Shown: one piece after another, positions 10,354-19,166 of the stretch | Position numbering within the stretch: the first letter of the stretch is position 1 | How the letters are laid out: each line of letters starts with the position of its first letter | Origin: Hyphomonadaceae bacterium | GTDB lineage: Bacteria > Pseudomonadota > Alphaproteobacteria > Caulobacterales > Aquidulcibacteraceae | Assembly (NCBI GenBank): GCA_009773395.1 | Contig: WRPI01000003.1 | Span: 186,001 to 250,000, forward strand | Direction: 5' to 3' | DNA length: 64,000 nucleotides | Notes under the pieces: model-generated | Told to the model about the DNA's origin: nothing | The model's input: the letters and a program-made list of their open reading frames with translations, nothing else | The model's database searches: none | Position numbers and translations under genes: made by a program

Positions 10354-10519
10354 GTAATAACCCCAATTTCGCTTATAATTGTGCCGCAATCTCAAACTTA
10401 TGAACGCAAAGTCCTAAGTTCAAGTGAAAGAATAACAAAAACAATAGCCTGAAAGCCATCACAAAGGGTTAATTTGTCGCGACGAGAGTTGCAAATACTT
10501 CGCAAAACCTAGTTCAGAA

Positions 10520-11980
10520 CTATTTCTTGGTTTCTTTTTTGGGCTTGGTCGTTTTTGCTGGAGCCGCAACTGCTTCATCCGCTGCATCCGCTTTTTTTGC
10601 CTTTGGTGCAGCTTTGGCAGGTTTTTTAACTGGCTTGGCTTCGGCGACTACTTCATCATCATCAGATTCAAGTTCGGCACGAGTAACAGCGAAATCACTT
10701 ACTTTGGCTTTTTGCAAAATATGATCCACAACTTTTTCTTCGTATAAAGGTGCACGTAATTGAGCCATCATTTGCTGATTTTTTTGGAAGAAGTCATAAA
10801 CTTGGCGCTCTTGACCTGGGTAGCGTGACGCTTCGCGAATCAATGCTTGGCCAAGCTCTTCATCGCTTATGGTAACTTCGCCAACGCGGCCAATTTCGGC
10901 CAATACCAAGCCCAAACGCACGCGACGCTCGGCAATTTTGGTGTATTCAGCTTTTAGATCTTCGTCCGACTTGCCTTCATCGTCCGGGTCAACATTGCCT
11001 TGTTTTTTGTCGGCTTCAATTTGTGCCCAAATAGAATCAAATTCTGCGGCAACCATTTTCGCGGGCAAATCAAAGCTATACGCGCTGTCCAAAGCATCAA
11101 GCAAAGAGCGTTTAGCTTTTTGACGTGAAATCTCACCAAATTGGCGTTCAATATCAGTTTTTACAGCTTCTTTTAGCGAAGCAAGGTCACTAAGGCCAAT
11201 TCTGGTTGCCAAAGCATCGTCAATTTTGGTTTCAACAGGCGATTGAACATCCATAACTTCAATACCAAATGTCGCAGGCTTACCAGCAAGTTCTTTTACC
11301 GCATATTCAGCAGGGAAAGTCACATTGATGATAGTTTCATCGCCAGCTTTCACACCAACCAAAGCATCTTCAAAACCTGGGATAAAAGTGTTGGAACCGA
11401 TAACAATAGAAGCGCCCTCGCCTCTGCCGCCTTCAAATTCAACGCCGTTCAATTTGCCAAGAAAATTACAAATAACTTGATCGCCAGCTTTGGCTTTGCC
11501 TTTTTTGGTTTCAAATGCTTGTGATTGTTTTGCAATTTCGGCCAATGCAGTTTGCACTTCATCATCGCTTGCCGAAGCAATTGGACGCTTTATTTCCAAA
11601 GTCTCTAAGCTTACAATTTCAAAATCGGGCAAAATATCCATTGAGACATCAAACACCAAATCAGCTTTGCCTTCGATTACCGCGTCAATATTGCCAAAAT
11701 CAGCAATTTCAGGGTTAGATGCCGGGCGAACATTATTTAGTGCATATGATTTATCAACGCCTTCTTGAACAATGTCATTCAACATTTCGGCCATAATTGA
11801 TTTGCCATATGTGCGGCGAACATGGGAAACAGGAACTTTGCCCTTGCGAAAACCTTTGATATTCATGGTCGGCGCGAGCGATTGGATTTTTTCTTCCAAT
11901 GTTACTGCAAGCTCAGAGGCCGTAACGGTAATGGTATAAATTCTGTTCAAGCCGTCTTTAAGTTTTTCCGCGATATTCAT
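10520..11980 (-). CDS. tig: Trigger factor (peptidyl-prolyl isomerase chaperone)
   Basis: Ribosome-associated folding chaperone. The start is set at ATG 11980 (MNIAEKLKDGL), which matches the family N-terminus; 21 further codons upstream are not conserved-looking. The ribosome-binding signature is intact: GFRKGKVPVSHVRRTYG near residue 45. An FKBP-type PPIase domain follows (GDQVICNFLGKLNGVEFEGG) and then the helical C-terminal domain. The last 60 residues are a low-complexity Ala/Lys/Pro tail, common in alphaproteobacterial trigger factors. It is the first gene of the tig-clpP-clpX-lon block. Confidence 0.96.
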   Translation of the reverse strand: MNIAEKLKDGLNRIYTITVTASELAVTLEEKIQSLAPTMNIKGFRKGKVPVSHVRRTYGKSIMAEMLNDIVQEGVDKSYALNNVRPASNPEIADFGNIDAVIEGKADLVFDVSMDILPDFEIVSLETLEIKRPIASASDDEVQTALAEIAKQSQAFETKKGKAKAGDQVICNFLGKLNGVEFEGGRGEGASIVIGSNTFIPGFEDALVGVKAGDETIINVTFPAEYAVKELAGKPATFGIEVMDVQSPVETKIDDALATRIGLSDLASLKEAVKTDIERQFGEISRQKAKRSLLDALDSAYSFDLPAKMVAAEFDSIWAQIEADKKQGNVDPDDEGKSDEDLKAEYTKIAERRVRLGLVLAEIGRVGEVTISDEELGQALIREASRYPGQERQVYDFFQKNQQMMAQLRAPLYEEKVVDHILQKAKVSDFAVTRAELESDDDEVVAEAKPVKKPAKAAPKAKKADAADEAVAAPAKTTKPKKETKK

Positions 11981-12429
11981 ATTATTATCTTTGCATTTGC
12001 AGTGTTGAATGGGGCAAAAGGATTCTGAAACATCAAAATCCATAAATGAAAATGGTGAATGCCACCAGTTTCAAAAATCGAATGCGCGCCTATGCCATGA
12101 CATTGCGCACTTGTCCACTTTCTAGGTGATATTTGGTGCAGCAAAAAGACAACAAATTGCCGCAGTGGGTGGGTGAACAAGTTTCAGAGAGAGAAAGCAT
12201 CAATTCAGAAAACACCATTGCAGTTCGGATATCGCCTGTTACAGCTTTGGAACGGTGCTCTTGGGTGGCGATTTGACTTGTTAAATAACCGCTATCAAAG
12301 CGACTTGAAAGAGAAAATAAAATAGAATGTCAAGAAAACTCAAAAACGACGCTTTTTGATTTTTCTTGTCGATATTACCCAAAACTCTGAGTGAGGAGCG
12401 AAGCGACGAGGGTGGAGTTTTGAAATAAG
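11981..12429. other. Spacer upstream of tig
   Basis: 449 bp without a convincing gene. It must contain the tig promoter. Beside tRNA-Leu, 12380-12422 has outer arms CAAAACTC and GAGTTTTG around a GAGGAGCGAAGCGACGAG core. Read on the minus strand this is a hairpin just after the tRNA 3' end and may act in its termination or processing. Nothing else stands out. Confidence 0.5.
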
Positions 12430-12514
12430 TGGTGCGGACGGAGAGACTCGAACTCTCACGCCTCGCGGCGCTGGTACCTAAAACCAGTGCGTCTACCAAT
12501 TCCGCCACGTCCGC
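12430..12514 (-). tRNA. tRNA-Leu (TAG)
   Basis: 85-nt class II tRNA on the minus strand: acceptor GCGGACG pairs with CGTCCGC, anticodon stem CTGGT/ACCAG with loop TTTAGGT (anticodon TAG), and a long variable arm (CGCCGCGAGGCG). The T arm carries GAGAG-TTCGAGT-CTCTC, the discriminator is A and the CCA is encoded. All parts are intact. Confidence 0.95.
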
Positions 12515-12524
12515 ACATTACTTT

Positions 12525-12628
12525 GAATTTTGGCGCAGCCAAAATTCACTCTTCGACTCATCCGAAAAGTCTGCAACTTTTCGGGTCTCATCGAAATCCC
12601 TTAACTCAAATTTTGGCTCAGCCAAAAT
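12525..12628. repeat. Cluster of three short palindromes upstream of tRNA-Leu
   Basis: Two related hairpins flank a third. 12525-12547 is GAATTTTGGC-GCA-GCCAAAATTC (perfect 10-bp stem) and 12610-12628 is ATTTTGGC-TCA-GCCAAAAT (8-bp stem). Between them 12562-12584 is CCGAAAAGT-CTGCA-ACTTTTCGG (9-bp stem). The TTTTGG/CCAAAA core recurs in the hairpin inside the broken tRNA-Lys copy at 41710-41737, which suggests one family of small intergenic palindromes. Confidence 0.7.
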
Positions 12629-12728
12629 AAAAACTTCCATTTGGTAGTAAAGGAAGGAGCGGTTTAATCTTAGATTTTTGCGCAAAGGTCAAATGGTTTT
12701 TCTGCTTCTCGTTGTTTTTCGCTGCGCT

Positions 12729-13535
12729 TCACTTTGGGACCGCATTTGAATTGCCAATTATTTTGGCGATTTCATGGGCAATTAGGGCCGCAGAGCCAAT
12801 ATCACAATTACGCCATGCCAACACCAATGTTTTCTCAAATTGGTATAAAAACGGAACTTCGCCACCTATTGCTGACATTTTCAAGGCTGGGCCATAGGCT
12901 TCCAACATTGTTTGTGCCACCTGCCTTGATGACAATTCATCACGCCCCCAAGCCTGCGCAGCAATGCCGGACGGCGGAGTTAATGGCGTAAGTGACTTTG
13001 ATGAGGGTAGCTTTTGCGGCCAGGGCTCATTAAATGGCGCCAACATTATCAATGGGTAATCTTGCGCTTTAAGCCTTATCACCGCATAGGTACTATTCTC
13101 ACAAATCACAGCCACAATCGGCAAATCATACGCGCGGCCACTGAAACAATCACCAAATTCCCGCGCGCCAACGGCTTTCAGCCCTGCGTCCTCGGCTTCG
13201 CCCAAAGCAATATCAATTGCGGTTTTGGCGATTGTACCAGAAAACTGAGCGGAATTGACAGTGGCTTTTTCGTTTTTGCTAATTTTGATCAAAAGCGAAA
13301 CCGCCACAAAAACCCCGCCCAAAAGCGCCAAAATCGGAATGAACCCGAGAATTATTTGCACAATGCGCGGCATTTTCACTGCGATTGGCGCCAAAACAGC
13401 AAGCAAAATAAAGCTTAGCAATAGCAAACTTGCCGCAAAGCCAATTCCGCCCGAAAAACCGCCAATACGTGCTTTGGCGCGCCCAAATGCGGCTTTGATA
13501 TTTTGAATAGTGTCGAGGTTGATTGGCGGGCGCAT
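12729..13535 (-). CDS. Hypothetical protein with two membrane helices
   Basis: I do not recognise the family. From ATG 13535 (MRPPINLDTIQ) the protein has 268 aa, with a short basic N-terminus. Two hydrophobic helices at about 30-50 and 60-85 (numbered from this start) follow, then a soluble domain of about 180 residues containing acidic, alanine-rich stretches. A TTG at 13577 would extend it by 14 residues and overlap the mfd stop. It follows mfd on the same strand, so it may be co-transcribed. No catalytic motif is visible. Confidence 0.7.
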   Translation of the reverse strand: MRPPINLDTIQNIKAAFGRAKARIGGFSGGIGFAASLLLLSFILLAVLAPIAVKMPRIVQIILGFIPILALLGGVFVAVSLLIKISKNEKATVNSAQFSGTIAKTAIDIALGEAEDAGLKAVGAREFGDCFSGRAYDLPIVAVICENSTYAVIRLKAQDYPLIMLAPFNEPWPQKLPSSKSLTPLTPPSGIAAQAWGRDELSSRQVAQTMLEAYGPALKMSAIGGEVPFLYQFEKTLVLAWRNCDIGSAALIAHEIAKIIGNSNAVPK

Positions 13536-13567
13536 TTGCGCAATATGAAGCGACTCGTTGCCAAAAT

Positions 13568-16500
13568 CTAACCACAACTCGCAATTATGGTCGTCAAAGC
13601 CATTTTTGCCCCTTTCATGCGCTGCGCATCATTAGGCCAATTGGCGTTTATCATCGTTTTGCCATCGGGCCGCAGGCGATAAATTGCGGGGTGTTTTTGC
13701 ACTAATTGAATCAATTTCATCGGATCTGGGGCTAATTCATGCTTGAAAGTTAAAACCGCGCCATTTGGCGTGACTACTAGTTTTTCAACCCCAGCAGTTC
13801 GGCAAAGTGCTTTTAGCCCAGCAACATCAATCAATTGAATAACTTCAAGCGGCATTGGCCCGAATCTATCAACCATTTCGGCGGCAAAACCATCGCGCTC
13901 ATCATCGGTCACAAATTCGGCGAGCCTGCGATAAAGCGAAAGCCGCAAGTTCAAATCAGGGACGTAGTCTTCGGGTATTAAAATTGCCAAGCCAATTGAA
14001 ATGCTCGGCGACCAGGATTTATTCGAAACACTTTCATGGCCAACCCGCAATTCTGCCACAGCTTCTTCGAGCATTTGCTGATAAAGCTCGACGCCGACCT
14101 CACGAATTTGCCCCGATTGTTCTTCACCAAGCAAATTGCCACCACCGCGCATGTCTAAATCATGGCTCGCCAACATAAAGCCCGCGCCTAGACTATCAAG
14201 CGATTGCAATAATTTGAGCCTTTTTTCGGCTTGTGGCGTAATTGGCGCGCCATCGGGAATAGTCAAATAAGCAAAAGCGCGCGATTTGGATCGCCCTACC
14301 CTGCCCCGCAATTGATAGGCAGCCGCCAGCCCCAACATATCGGCGCGCCATACAACCAAAGTATTGGCACGCGGAATATCGAGGCCAGATTCGACAATTG
14401 TCGTTGAAAGTAAAACATCAAAATCGCCGTCATAAAATGCGTTTATTACTGGCTCTATTTGGGTTGGTGGCATTTGCCCATGCGCAGTTCGGAACTTAAT
14501 TTCGGGTATTTGTTCACGTAAAAACTCTTGAATTTTTTCAAGATGTTCTATGCGCGGTGCAACCACAAAACTCTGGCCGCCGCGATATTTTTCGCGCAAA
14601 ATGGCTTCGCGAATTGTTATTGGATCCCAGGGCGTGACATAGGTTCTAACTGCCAATCTATCGACAGGTGGGGTTGCAATAATCGACATTTCACGAATGC
14701 CCGAAAGCGACATTTGCAAGGTTCGCGGAATTGGTGTCGCGGTTAGAGTTAGGAAATGTGTGTCGGATCGAAGTTCTTTGAGGCGCTCTTTGTGTTTAAC
14801 CCCAAAATGTTGTTCTTCATCAACAATAACCATGCCCAAATCACGGAAATTCACTTGTTTTGAGAGCACAGCATGGGTTCCGACGACAATATCGATACGG
14901 CCATCATTGATGCCGTCTCTAGTCTCGCTGGCTTCTCTTGCGCTAACAAGTCTCGATAATTGGCGAACCCTCACGGGCCAGCCCTTAAAACGCTCACTAA
15001 ATGTTTTGAAATGTTGCCGCGCCAACAGCGTCGTAGGGCAAACCAAAGCGACCTGTCGGCCCGACATTGCCACGATGAAAGCGGCGCGCAACGCGACTTC
15101 AGTTTTGCCAAAACCAACATCGCCGCAAATGAGGCGATCCATTGGTTTGCCACTTGCCAAGTCGCCCAATACGTCGTCAATGGAAGCCATTTGGTCATCG
15201 GTTTCATCATAGGGAAATTTGGCGCAGAACTCGTCAAATAAGCCGTATGGTGGCACTACTTCCTCTGTCTCCTGCGCGGCCCTGCCCGCAGCAATTTTTA
15301 TAAGCCCTGCCGCCATTTCTAGTAATTTTTTCTTGGCGCGGGCTTTACGGCTTTGCCATGCGACGCCGCCCAATTTATCGAGGACTGCGGTTGCGTCATC
15401 ACTGCCAAAACGCGAAATTAGATCTATGTTTTCGACTGGAAGGAATAATTTATCGCCGCCCGAATAAATTAGTTCCAAGCAATCATGTGGCGCGCCAAGT
15501 ATCTCGAGCGTTTTCAAGCCTTCATAGCGTCCAATGCCATGATCAATATGGACTATTAAATCACCCGCACTAAGACTTGATGCTTCGACCAAAAAATTGC
15601 CAGACTTGCGGCGTTTTCGTGCGCGGCCCAGTCTTTCACCTAAAATATCCTGTTCGCTGATGATGATTATGTCATCGATTTCAAATCCTTGCTCTAAAGG
15701 CAAAACGCACAAACCAATTGCGCCAAGTGGCATTTGCGCTAGTGCCGCAAAATTGGGCAGTGGAAATAATTTATCCAAGCCATGCTCTTCCAAAACATGG
15801 CCCAATCGTTCGGCTGAGCCCTGCGTCCAAGCAGCAATAATTAGCTTTTTACCTTGCGTGATTTCGGCATTGGCGTAAAGTTTGACGGCTTCCCAAACAT
15901 TTGTCCCTTCGGCCTGCCGTTCGGGCGCAAAATTGCGTGATGGGCGCGAATTTGCGTGAAGTTTAGAGGTTTCATCGCCCGAATTAAATGGAGTGAATTC
16001 CCTTGTCGGGCAATTCTCCAAGAGCGCCTTTATTTGCGGCATTTCCAAATATAGAAGCTCAGGTTTTATTGCTTTATATGGGGTGGAGCCTTTTGGCGGC
16101 GGAACTAATCTCGCTTGATAATAATCTTCAATTAATGCGGCGCGATTCATGGCGGCATCAAGCGCTCCATGTTCAAGGCAAATAAATGCGTCATCGCCCA
16201 AATATTCAAAAATGGTAGCCAATTTTTCATGGAAAAGCGGCAACCAATGTTCCATGCCACCACGACGAATTCGCGCGGAAACGCTTTCATAAAGCGGATC
16301 GCCTTGCGGCGCGCCAAACATTTCGAGATAACGCGACCTGAAAAGGCGGACTGCTTCATCGTCCAAAATCGCTTCGGAAACTGGGGTAAGTGACAAGGAA
16401 TGTAATTGTTTGACCGATCTTTGAGTTTCGGGGTCAAAGGTGCGAATGCTCTCCAAAATATCCCCGAACATATCGAGCCTTACGGGAAGCGCTTCAGATG

Positions 16501-17029
16501 GCGCGAATAAATCAACCACCCCACCGCGAATGGCATATTCACCTTTGTCCCTTACGGTCTCAGTTTTGGAATAGCCATTTGCAGCCAAGTAATTTTGCAG
16601 CCGCCCCATATCAAGTTCTTGCCCCGGGCGCGTTTCAAACACTGCCGCCAATATCTTGGCTTTGGGTATTATTTTCTGCAACAAAGCCGAGGCTGTGGTG
16701 ACAATGAGTAGCTTTTCACCTGGCCCCACATTCGCGAGGCGCGATAATGTCGCAAGCCGCGTAGCCGCAATTTCAGCTGCTGGTCCAACCCTATCATAAG
16801 GCAGGCAATCCCATGCAGGAAGGCGCAAAATCTCGATGTTTGGGTCGAAAAAATTGATGCTGGTCGCAAATTTCTGTGCCGAAGCATCATCACTCGCGAC
16901 AAAGACCCCAATTCCACCGCGCAAAGCCATGCCTCGTGCCATAAACAAAGCTTCGCTGCCCGCGGCAACGCCTTCAACAAGCAATTGCCCAGGGGCGTTG
17001 GCAAATAGATTTAGGAAATCAGGAATCAT
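13568..17029 (-). CDS. mfd: Transcription-repair coupling factor Mfd
   Basis: SF2 DNA translocase that removes stalled RNA polymerase at lesions and recruits UvrA. 1153 aa, full length. The UvrB-like N-terminal module starts LLVEGVAAGSEALFMARG. The RNA polymerase-interacting domain lies near residue 490 (DLIVHIDHGIGRYEGLKTLE). Walker A is ICGDVGFGKTEVALRAAF near 635, motif II is IVDEEQHFGVKHKERLK, motif III is LTLTATPIPRTLQMSL, and the second RecA lobe has TIVESGLDIPRANT and QLRGRVGRSK. The TRCF C-terminal domain closes the protein. It lies next to sdhE, a common arrangement in alphaproteobacteria. Confidence 0.98.
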   Translation of the reverse strand: MIPDFLNLFANAPGQLLVEGVAAGSEALFMARGMALRGGIGVFVASDDASAQKFATSINFFDPNIEILRLPAWDCLPYDRVGPAAEIAATRLATLSRLANVGPGEKLLIVTTASALLQKIIPKAKILAAVFETRPGQELDMGRLQNYLAANGYSKTETVRDKGEYAIRGGVVDLFAPSEALPVRLDMFGDILESIRTFDPETQRSVKQLHSLSLTPVSEAILDDEAVRLFRSRYLEMFGAPQGDPLYESVSARIRRGGMEHWLPLFHEKLATIFEYLGDDAFICLEHGALDAAMNRAALIEDYYQARLVPPPKGSTPYKAIKPELLYLEMPQIKALLENCPTREFTPFNSGDETSKLHANSRPSRNFAPERQAEGTNVWEAVKLYANAEITQGKKLIIAAWTQGSAERLGHVLEEHGLDKLFPLPNFAALAQMPLGAIGLCVLPLEQGFEIDDIIIISEQDILGERLGRARKRRKSGNFLVEASSLSAGDLIVHIDHGIGRYEGLKTLEILGAPHDCLELIYSGGDKLFLPVENIDLISRFGSDDATAVLDKLGGVAWQSRKARAKKKLLEMAAGLIKIAAGRAAQETEEVVPPYGLFDEFCAKFPYDETDDQMASIDDVLGDLASGKPMDRLICGDVGFGKTEVALRAAFIVAMSGRQVALVCPTTLLARQHFKTFSERFKGWPVRVRQLSRLVSAREASETRDGINDGRIDIVVGTHAVLSKQVNFRDLGMVIVDEEQHFGVKHKERLKELRSDTHFLTLTATPIPRTLQMSLSGIREMSIIATPPVDRLAVRTYVTPWDPITIREAILREKYRGGQSFVVAPRIEHLEKIQEFLREQIPEIKFRTAHGQMPPTQIEPVINAFYDGDFDVLLSTTIVESGLDIPRANTLVVWRADMLGLAAAYQLRGRVGRSKSRAFAYLTIPDGAPITPQAEKRLKLLQSLDSLGAGFMLASHDLDMRGGGNLLGEEQSGQIREVGVELYQQMLEEAVAELRVGHESVSNKSWSPSISIGLAILIPEDYVPDLNLRLSLYRRLAEFVTDDERDGFAAEMVDRFGPMPLEVIQLIDVAGLKALCRTAGVEKLVVTPNGAVLTFKHELAPDPMKLIQLVQKHPAIYRLRPDGKTMINANWPNDAQRMKGAKMALTTIIASCG

Positions 17030-17096
17030 GGGGGCGCTTGTAATGCAAATTGAAAATAAGGAAATATGTCAGAACATTTTGACCACTTGATTTTGC

Positions 17097-17393
17097 TTAC
17101 GACTTAATCTCACCTTCCCAAAGTGTGGTTTTTAGTGAGGCGAAACTTTGTAGGGAATTCAGGACACTGCCATCATATTGCGCTGGGGTTTCTCGTTGCC
17201 CGATTATCCAATAATAAACGTCCCAATCCTGCTGGTTTAAGAGCTCGTCAAATTGATCCAATTCGCTGTCGGATAATTTATCCAATTCTTGGTCAGCATA
17301 AGTGCCCATCAAAAAATCATGCTCGCGAAAGCCTCTGCGCCACGCGCGAAATCGCAATTGCTTTATTCGTATTTCGCGCTGTGTTTCACCCAT
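17097..17393 (-). CDS. sdhE: FAD assembly factor SdhE (succinate dehydrogenase assembly factor 2)
   Basis: Small cytoplasmic protein (98 aa, DUF339/Sdh5 family) that promotes covalent flavinylation of SdhA and FrdA. The conserved RGFREHD motif, the family's RGxxE, lies at residues 20-26. It is followed by the acidic helix bundle with LDQFDELLNQQDWDVYYW. It is 67 bp upstream of mfd on the same strand. The length is typical. No sdh genes are in this window. Confidence 0.93.
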   Translation of the reverse strand: MGETQREIRIKQLRFRAWRRGFREHDFLMGTYADQELDKLSDSELDQFDELLNQQDWDVYYWIIGQRETPAQYDGSVLNSLQSFASLKTTLWEGEIKS

Positions 17394-17419
17394 GCGCAGC
17401 GTCTAACCCAATTCAAGGC

Positions 17420-17448
17420 AAAAAAAAAGCCCAAGTTTCCTCGGGCTT
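17420..17448 (-). terminator. Rho-independent terminator of the SleB-like gene
   Basis: Read on the minus strand: AAGCCCGAG-GAAA-CTTGGGCTT, a nine-pair stem with one G-T and a GAAA loop, followed directly by a run of nine T. It starts 26 bp after the stop of the gene at 17474-18127 and ends the transcript before sdhE. Confidence 0.9.
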
Positions 17449-17473
17449 TAACTTTATTCGTTTATATTACTAA

Positions 17474-18127
17474 TTACCGCGAGCGATAAAAAACGTGAGT
17501 TCCAATTCTTGCGACACGCGGTAAGCGACGCGACCAAGAAGGCGAAACAAATGTTGCGTGGAAATGGGTGGCATTGCCAACTACATTTGGTTTCCAACCA
17601 TCAACAACCCGTTCGGCGATATTGTTTGCACGTTCCCATTGCACACCGCGTGGTGCACCACGACCTGAATCACAAGCCCATGAAAACTGACAAACACTGC
17701 GCGACCTTTGTCTTACGACACCGCAAAAAGTGTTAGGATATGCATGCGAAGCGACACGATTTGCGACAACTTCAGCAACTGCGAGTTGGCCGCGTTCGGG
17801 TTCGCCGCGTGCTTCAAAATAAATAGCCTCAGCCAAACAACGGACTTCACGGTCACGTTCTGAATTTGATACTGCGCGCGGAGTGGGGTGTATAACCCCT
17901 GCTAATTGCGAGGCAGCTGATTCTAAAGCTGCATTCACTGATGAAGCCAATGCGTCATTATTGACGGGTTGGCTTGTTTGGGAGGCGGTTTCAACCGTTG
18001 TTGTAGCTTCAACAACCGGTTCTGCAATTGCGCAATTTGAAATGAAAATTGCAACAAAAACAGTCCCAAATACGGTCGCAGCATCACGCGCGAGGGCATT
18101 TGAAATACCGTTTAGTCTTTTGGACAT
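17474..18127 (-). CDS. SleB-like cell wall hydrolase (Hydrolase_2 family), exported
   Basis: 217 aa with an N-terminal signal region: a basic start, then a hydrophobic stretch to about residue 35 ending CAIAEP. A Ser/Thr/Val-rich linker follows, then a C-terminal PF07486 domain. The domain is recognisable from CLAEAIYFEARGEPERGQLA, VANRVASHAYPNTFCGVV and the cysteine-containing CQFSWACDS. The Glu in the first motif is the presumed catalytic acid for cleaving the glycan strands of peptidoglycan. Such proteins act in the periplasm in wall remodelling. It is a single gene ended by its own terminator at 17420-17448. Confidence 0.9.
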   Translation of the reverse strand: MSKRLNGISNALARDAATVFGTVFVAIFISNCAIAEPVVEATTTVETASQTSQPVNNDALASSVNAALESAASQLAGVIHPTPRAVSNSERDREVRCLAEAIYFEARGEPERGQLAVAEVVANRVASHAYPNTFCGVVRQRSRSVCQFSWACDSGRGAPRGVQWERANNIAERVVDGWKPNVVGNATHFHATFVSPSWSRRLPRVARIGTHVFYRSR

Positions 18128-18321
18128 GGCAGTCTTTCACCACAAAAGAGGCCAAAGCGCAAGTTGTGACCACAACTTATGATGGTGTATTGGTGATTAC
18201 TAAGCTTCATCTTGGCGCTAAGCCACTAAGATAATAAGGTTTTTCGCAACTGCAAAAAATCGACGAGTTTTTGCATCTTTGGCACAATTAGCGAATCAAA
18301 ATCCGCTATTTTTACTGCACG

Positions 18322-18372
18322 TTAACCTTTCAAAGCAGCTTGTGCAGCTGCTAAGCCATCGTGAATCGTCAT
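18322..18372 (-). pseudogene. Remnant copy of the ppdK 3' end
   Basis: Minus-strand reading gives a 16-residue open frame, MTIHDGLAAAQAALKG, whose last part matches the C-terminus of PpdK (RLAAAQAALKSSLG). At the DNA level 18329-18354 equals 19183-19208 at 25 of 26 positions. The two copies flank the membrane-protein gene at 18387-19142. I read this as a duplicated or displaced ppdK tail rather than a functional small gene. Confidence 0.7.
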
Positions 18373-18386
18373 GGCTGCTTACCCGC

Positions 18387-19142
18387 TCAAGCAACAAAAT
18401 TGGTAGCGTTAGTGGCTCCCTTTGACTTGCGATATCCGAATATTAAAACGGACACAAAAAAGGTATGTGCGGCCCACGAAAATACACTTTGAACAATAAC
18501 GGGCAAAGACATGAAATTTCCTTCGACAATTTCGGAATGATTTGCAACCAAAATTGAAATAAAAGCGGCCGCACCACATTCGAAAGATATTTTTTCCATA
18601 GTTTTTTCTCGTTCGTCGATTTGTTTCTTCAACCAAAACACCAGAAAGAAGATTTGGCCGCCAAACAAATAATATCCTGTAAATGCCCCCAAAATGGTTC
18701 TCCAAATTGAATGCACACTTCCCGATAACCTACATTGCAGCGGGTCAGGCACAAAATCACACACATAGTAGCTCCCTTTGCTCGGAATATAATAAATGTC
18801 AGAAACAAAGGAATTGACAACCGCAAGGAACAAATCAAATGAAATTAATGCACAAATCAGGAAAAGATATTCGTGGCTGCTGACATCATTTTTGAACAGC
18901 CGCTTGCGTATTGGCGGCTTTAACCGACTGAGCGAATTTGTTCTTCTTGAAACCAGCCACATCACGCTGACGTAAATCAACCATAAACTAGCGGCAACAT
19001 AAATTAGCCCGATTGGCCAATAAATAAAAATAACAAGTATTTCGACATCATATAGTCCAAATACTACCATAAATACAGCAAAAATCGACGCGATGCCAAA
19101 GAACAAGGTATAAATTGATTTACATGCATTTGGCATTTCCAA
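18387..19142 (-). CDS. Hypothetical integral membrane protein
   Basis: 251 aa, family not recognised. About six hydrophobic helices are visible: 10-30, 33-60, 92-112, 147-168, 188-203 and 213-240. A basic cytoplasmic-type loop lies between helices two and three (SRRTNSLSRLKPPIRKRLFK). A loop with two cysteines (YYVCDFVPDPLQCRLSG) follows helix three. The segment carrying it lies between two 26-bp copies of the ppdK 3' end, so it may be a recent insertion. It sits 24 bp downstream of ppdK. There is no evidence for a specific function. Confidence 0.7.
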   Translation of the reverse strand: MEMPNACKSIYTLFFGIASIFAVFMVVFGLYDVEILVIFIYWPIGLIYVAASLWLIYVSVMWLVSRRTNSLSRLKPPIRKRLFKNDVSSHEYLFLICALISFDLFLAVVNSFVSDIYYIPSKGSYYVCDFVPDPLQCRLSGSVHSIWRTILGAFTGYYLFGGQIFFLVFWLKKQIDEREKTMEKISFECGAAAFISILVANHSEIVEGNFMSLPVIVQSVFSWAAHTFFVSVLIFGYRKSKGATNATNFVA

Positions 19143-19166
19143 GGCCTTTGTTGTCGCGGTTCTTAA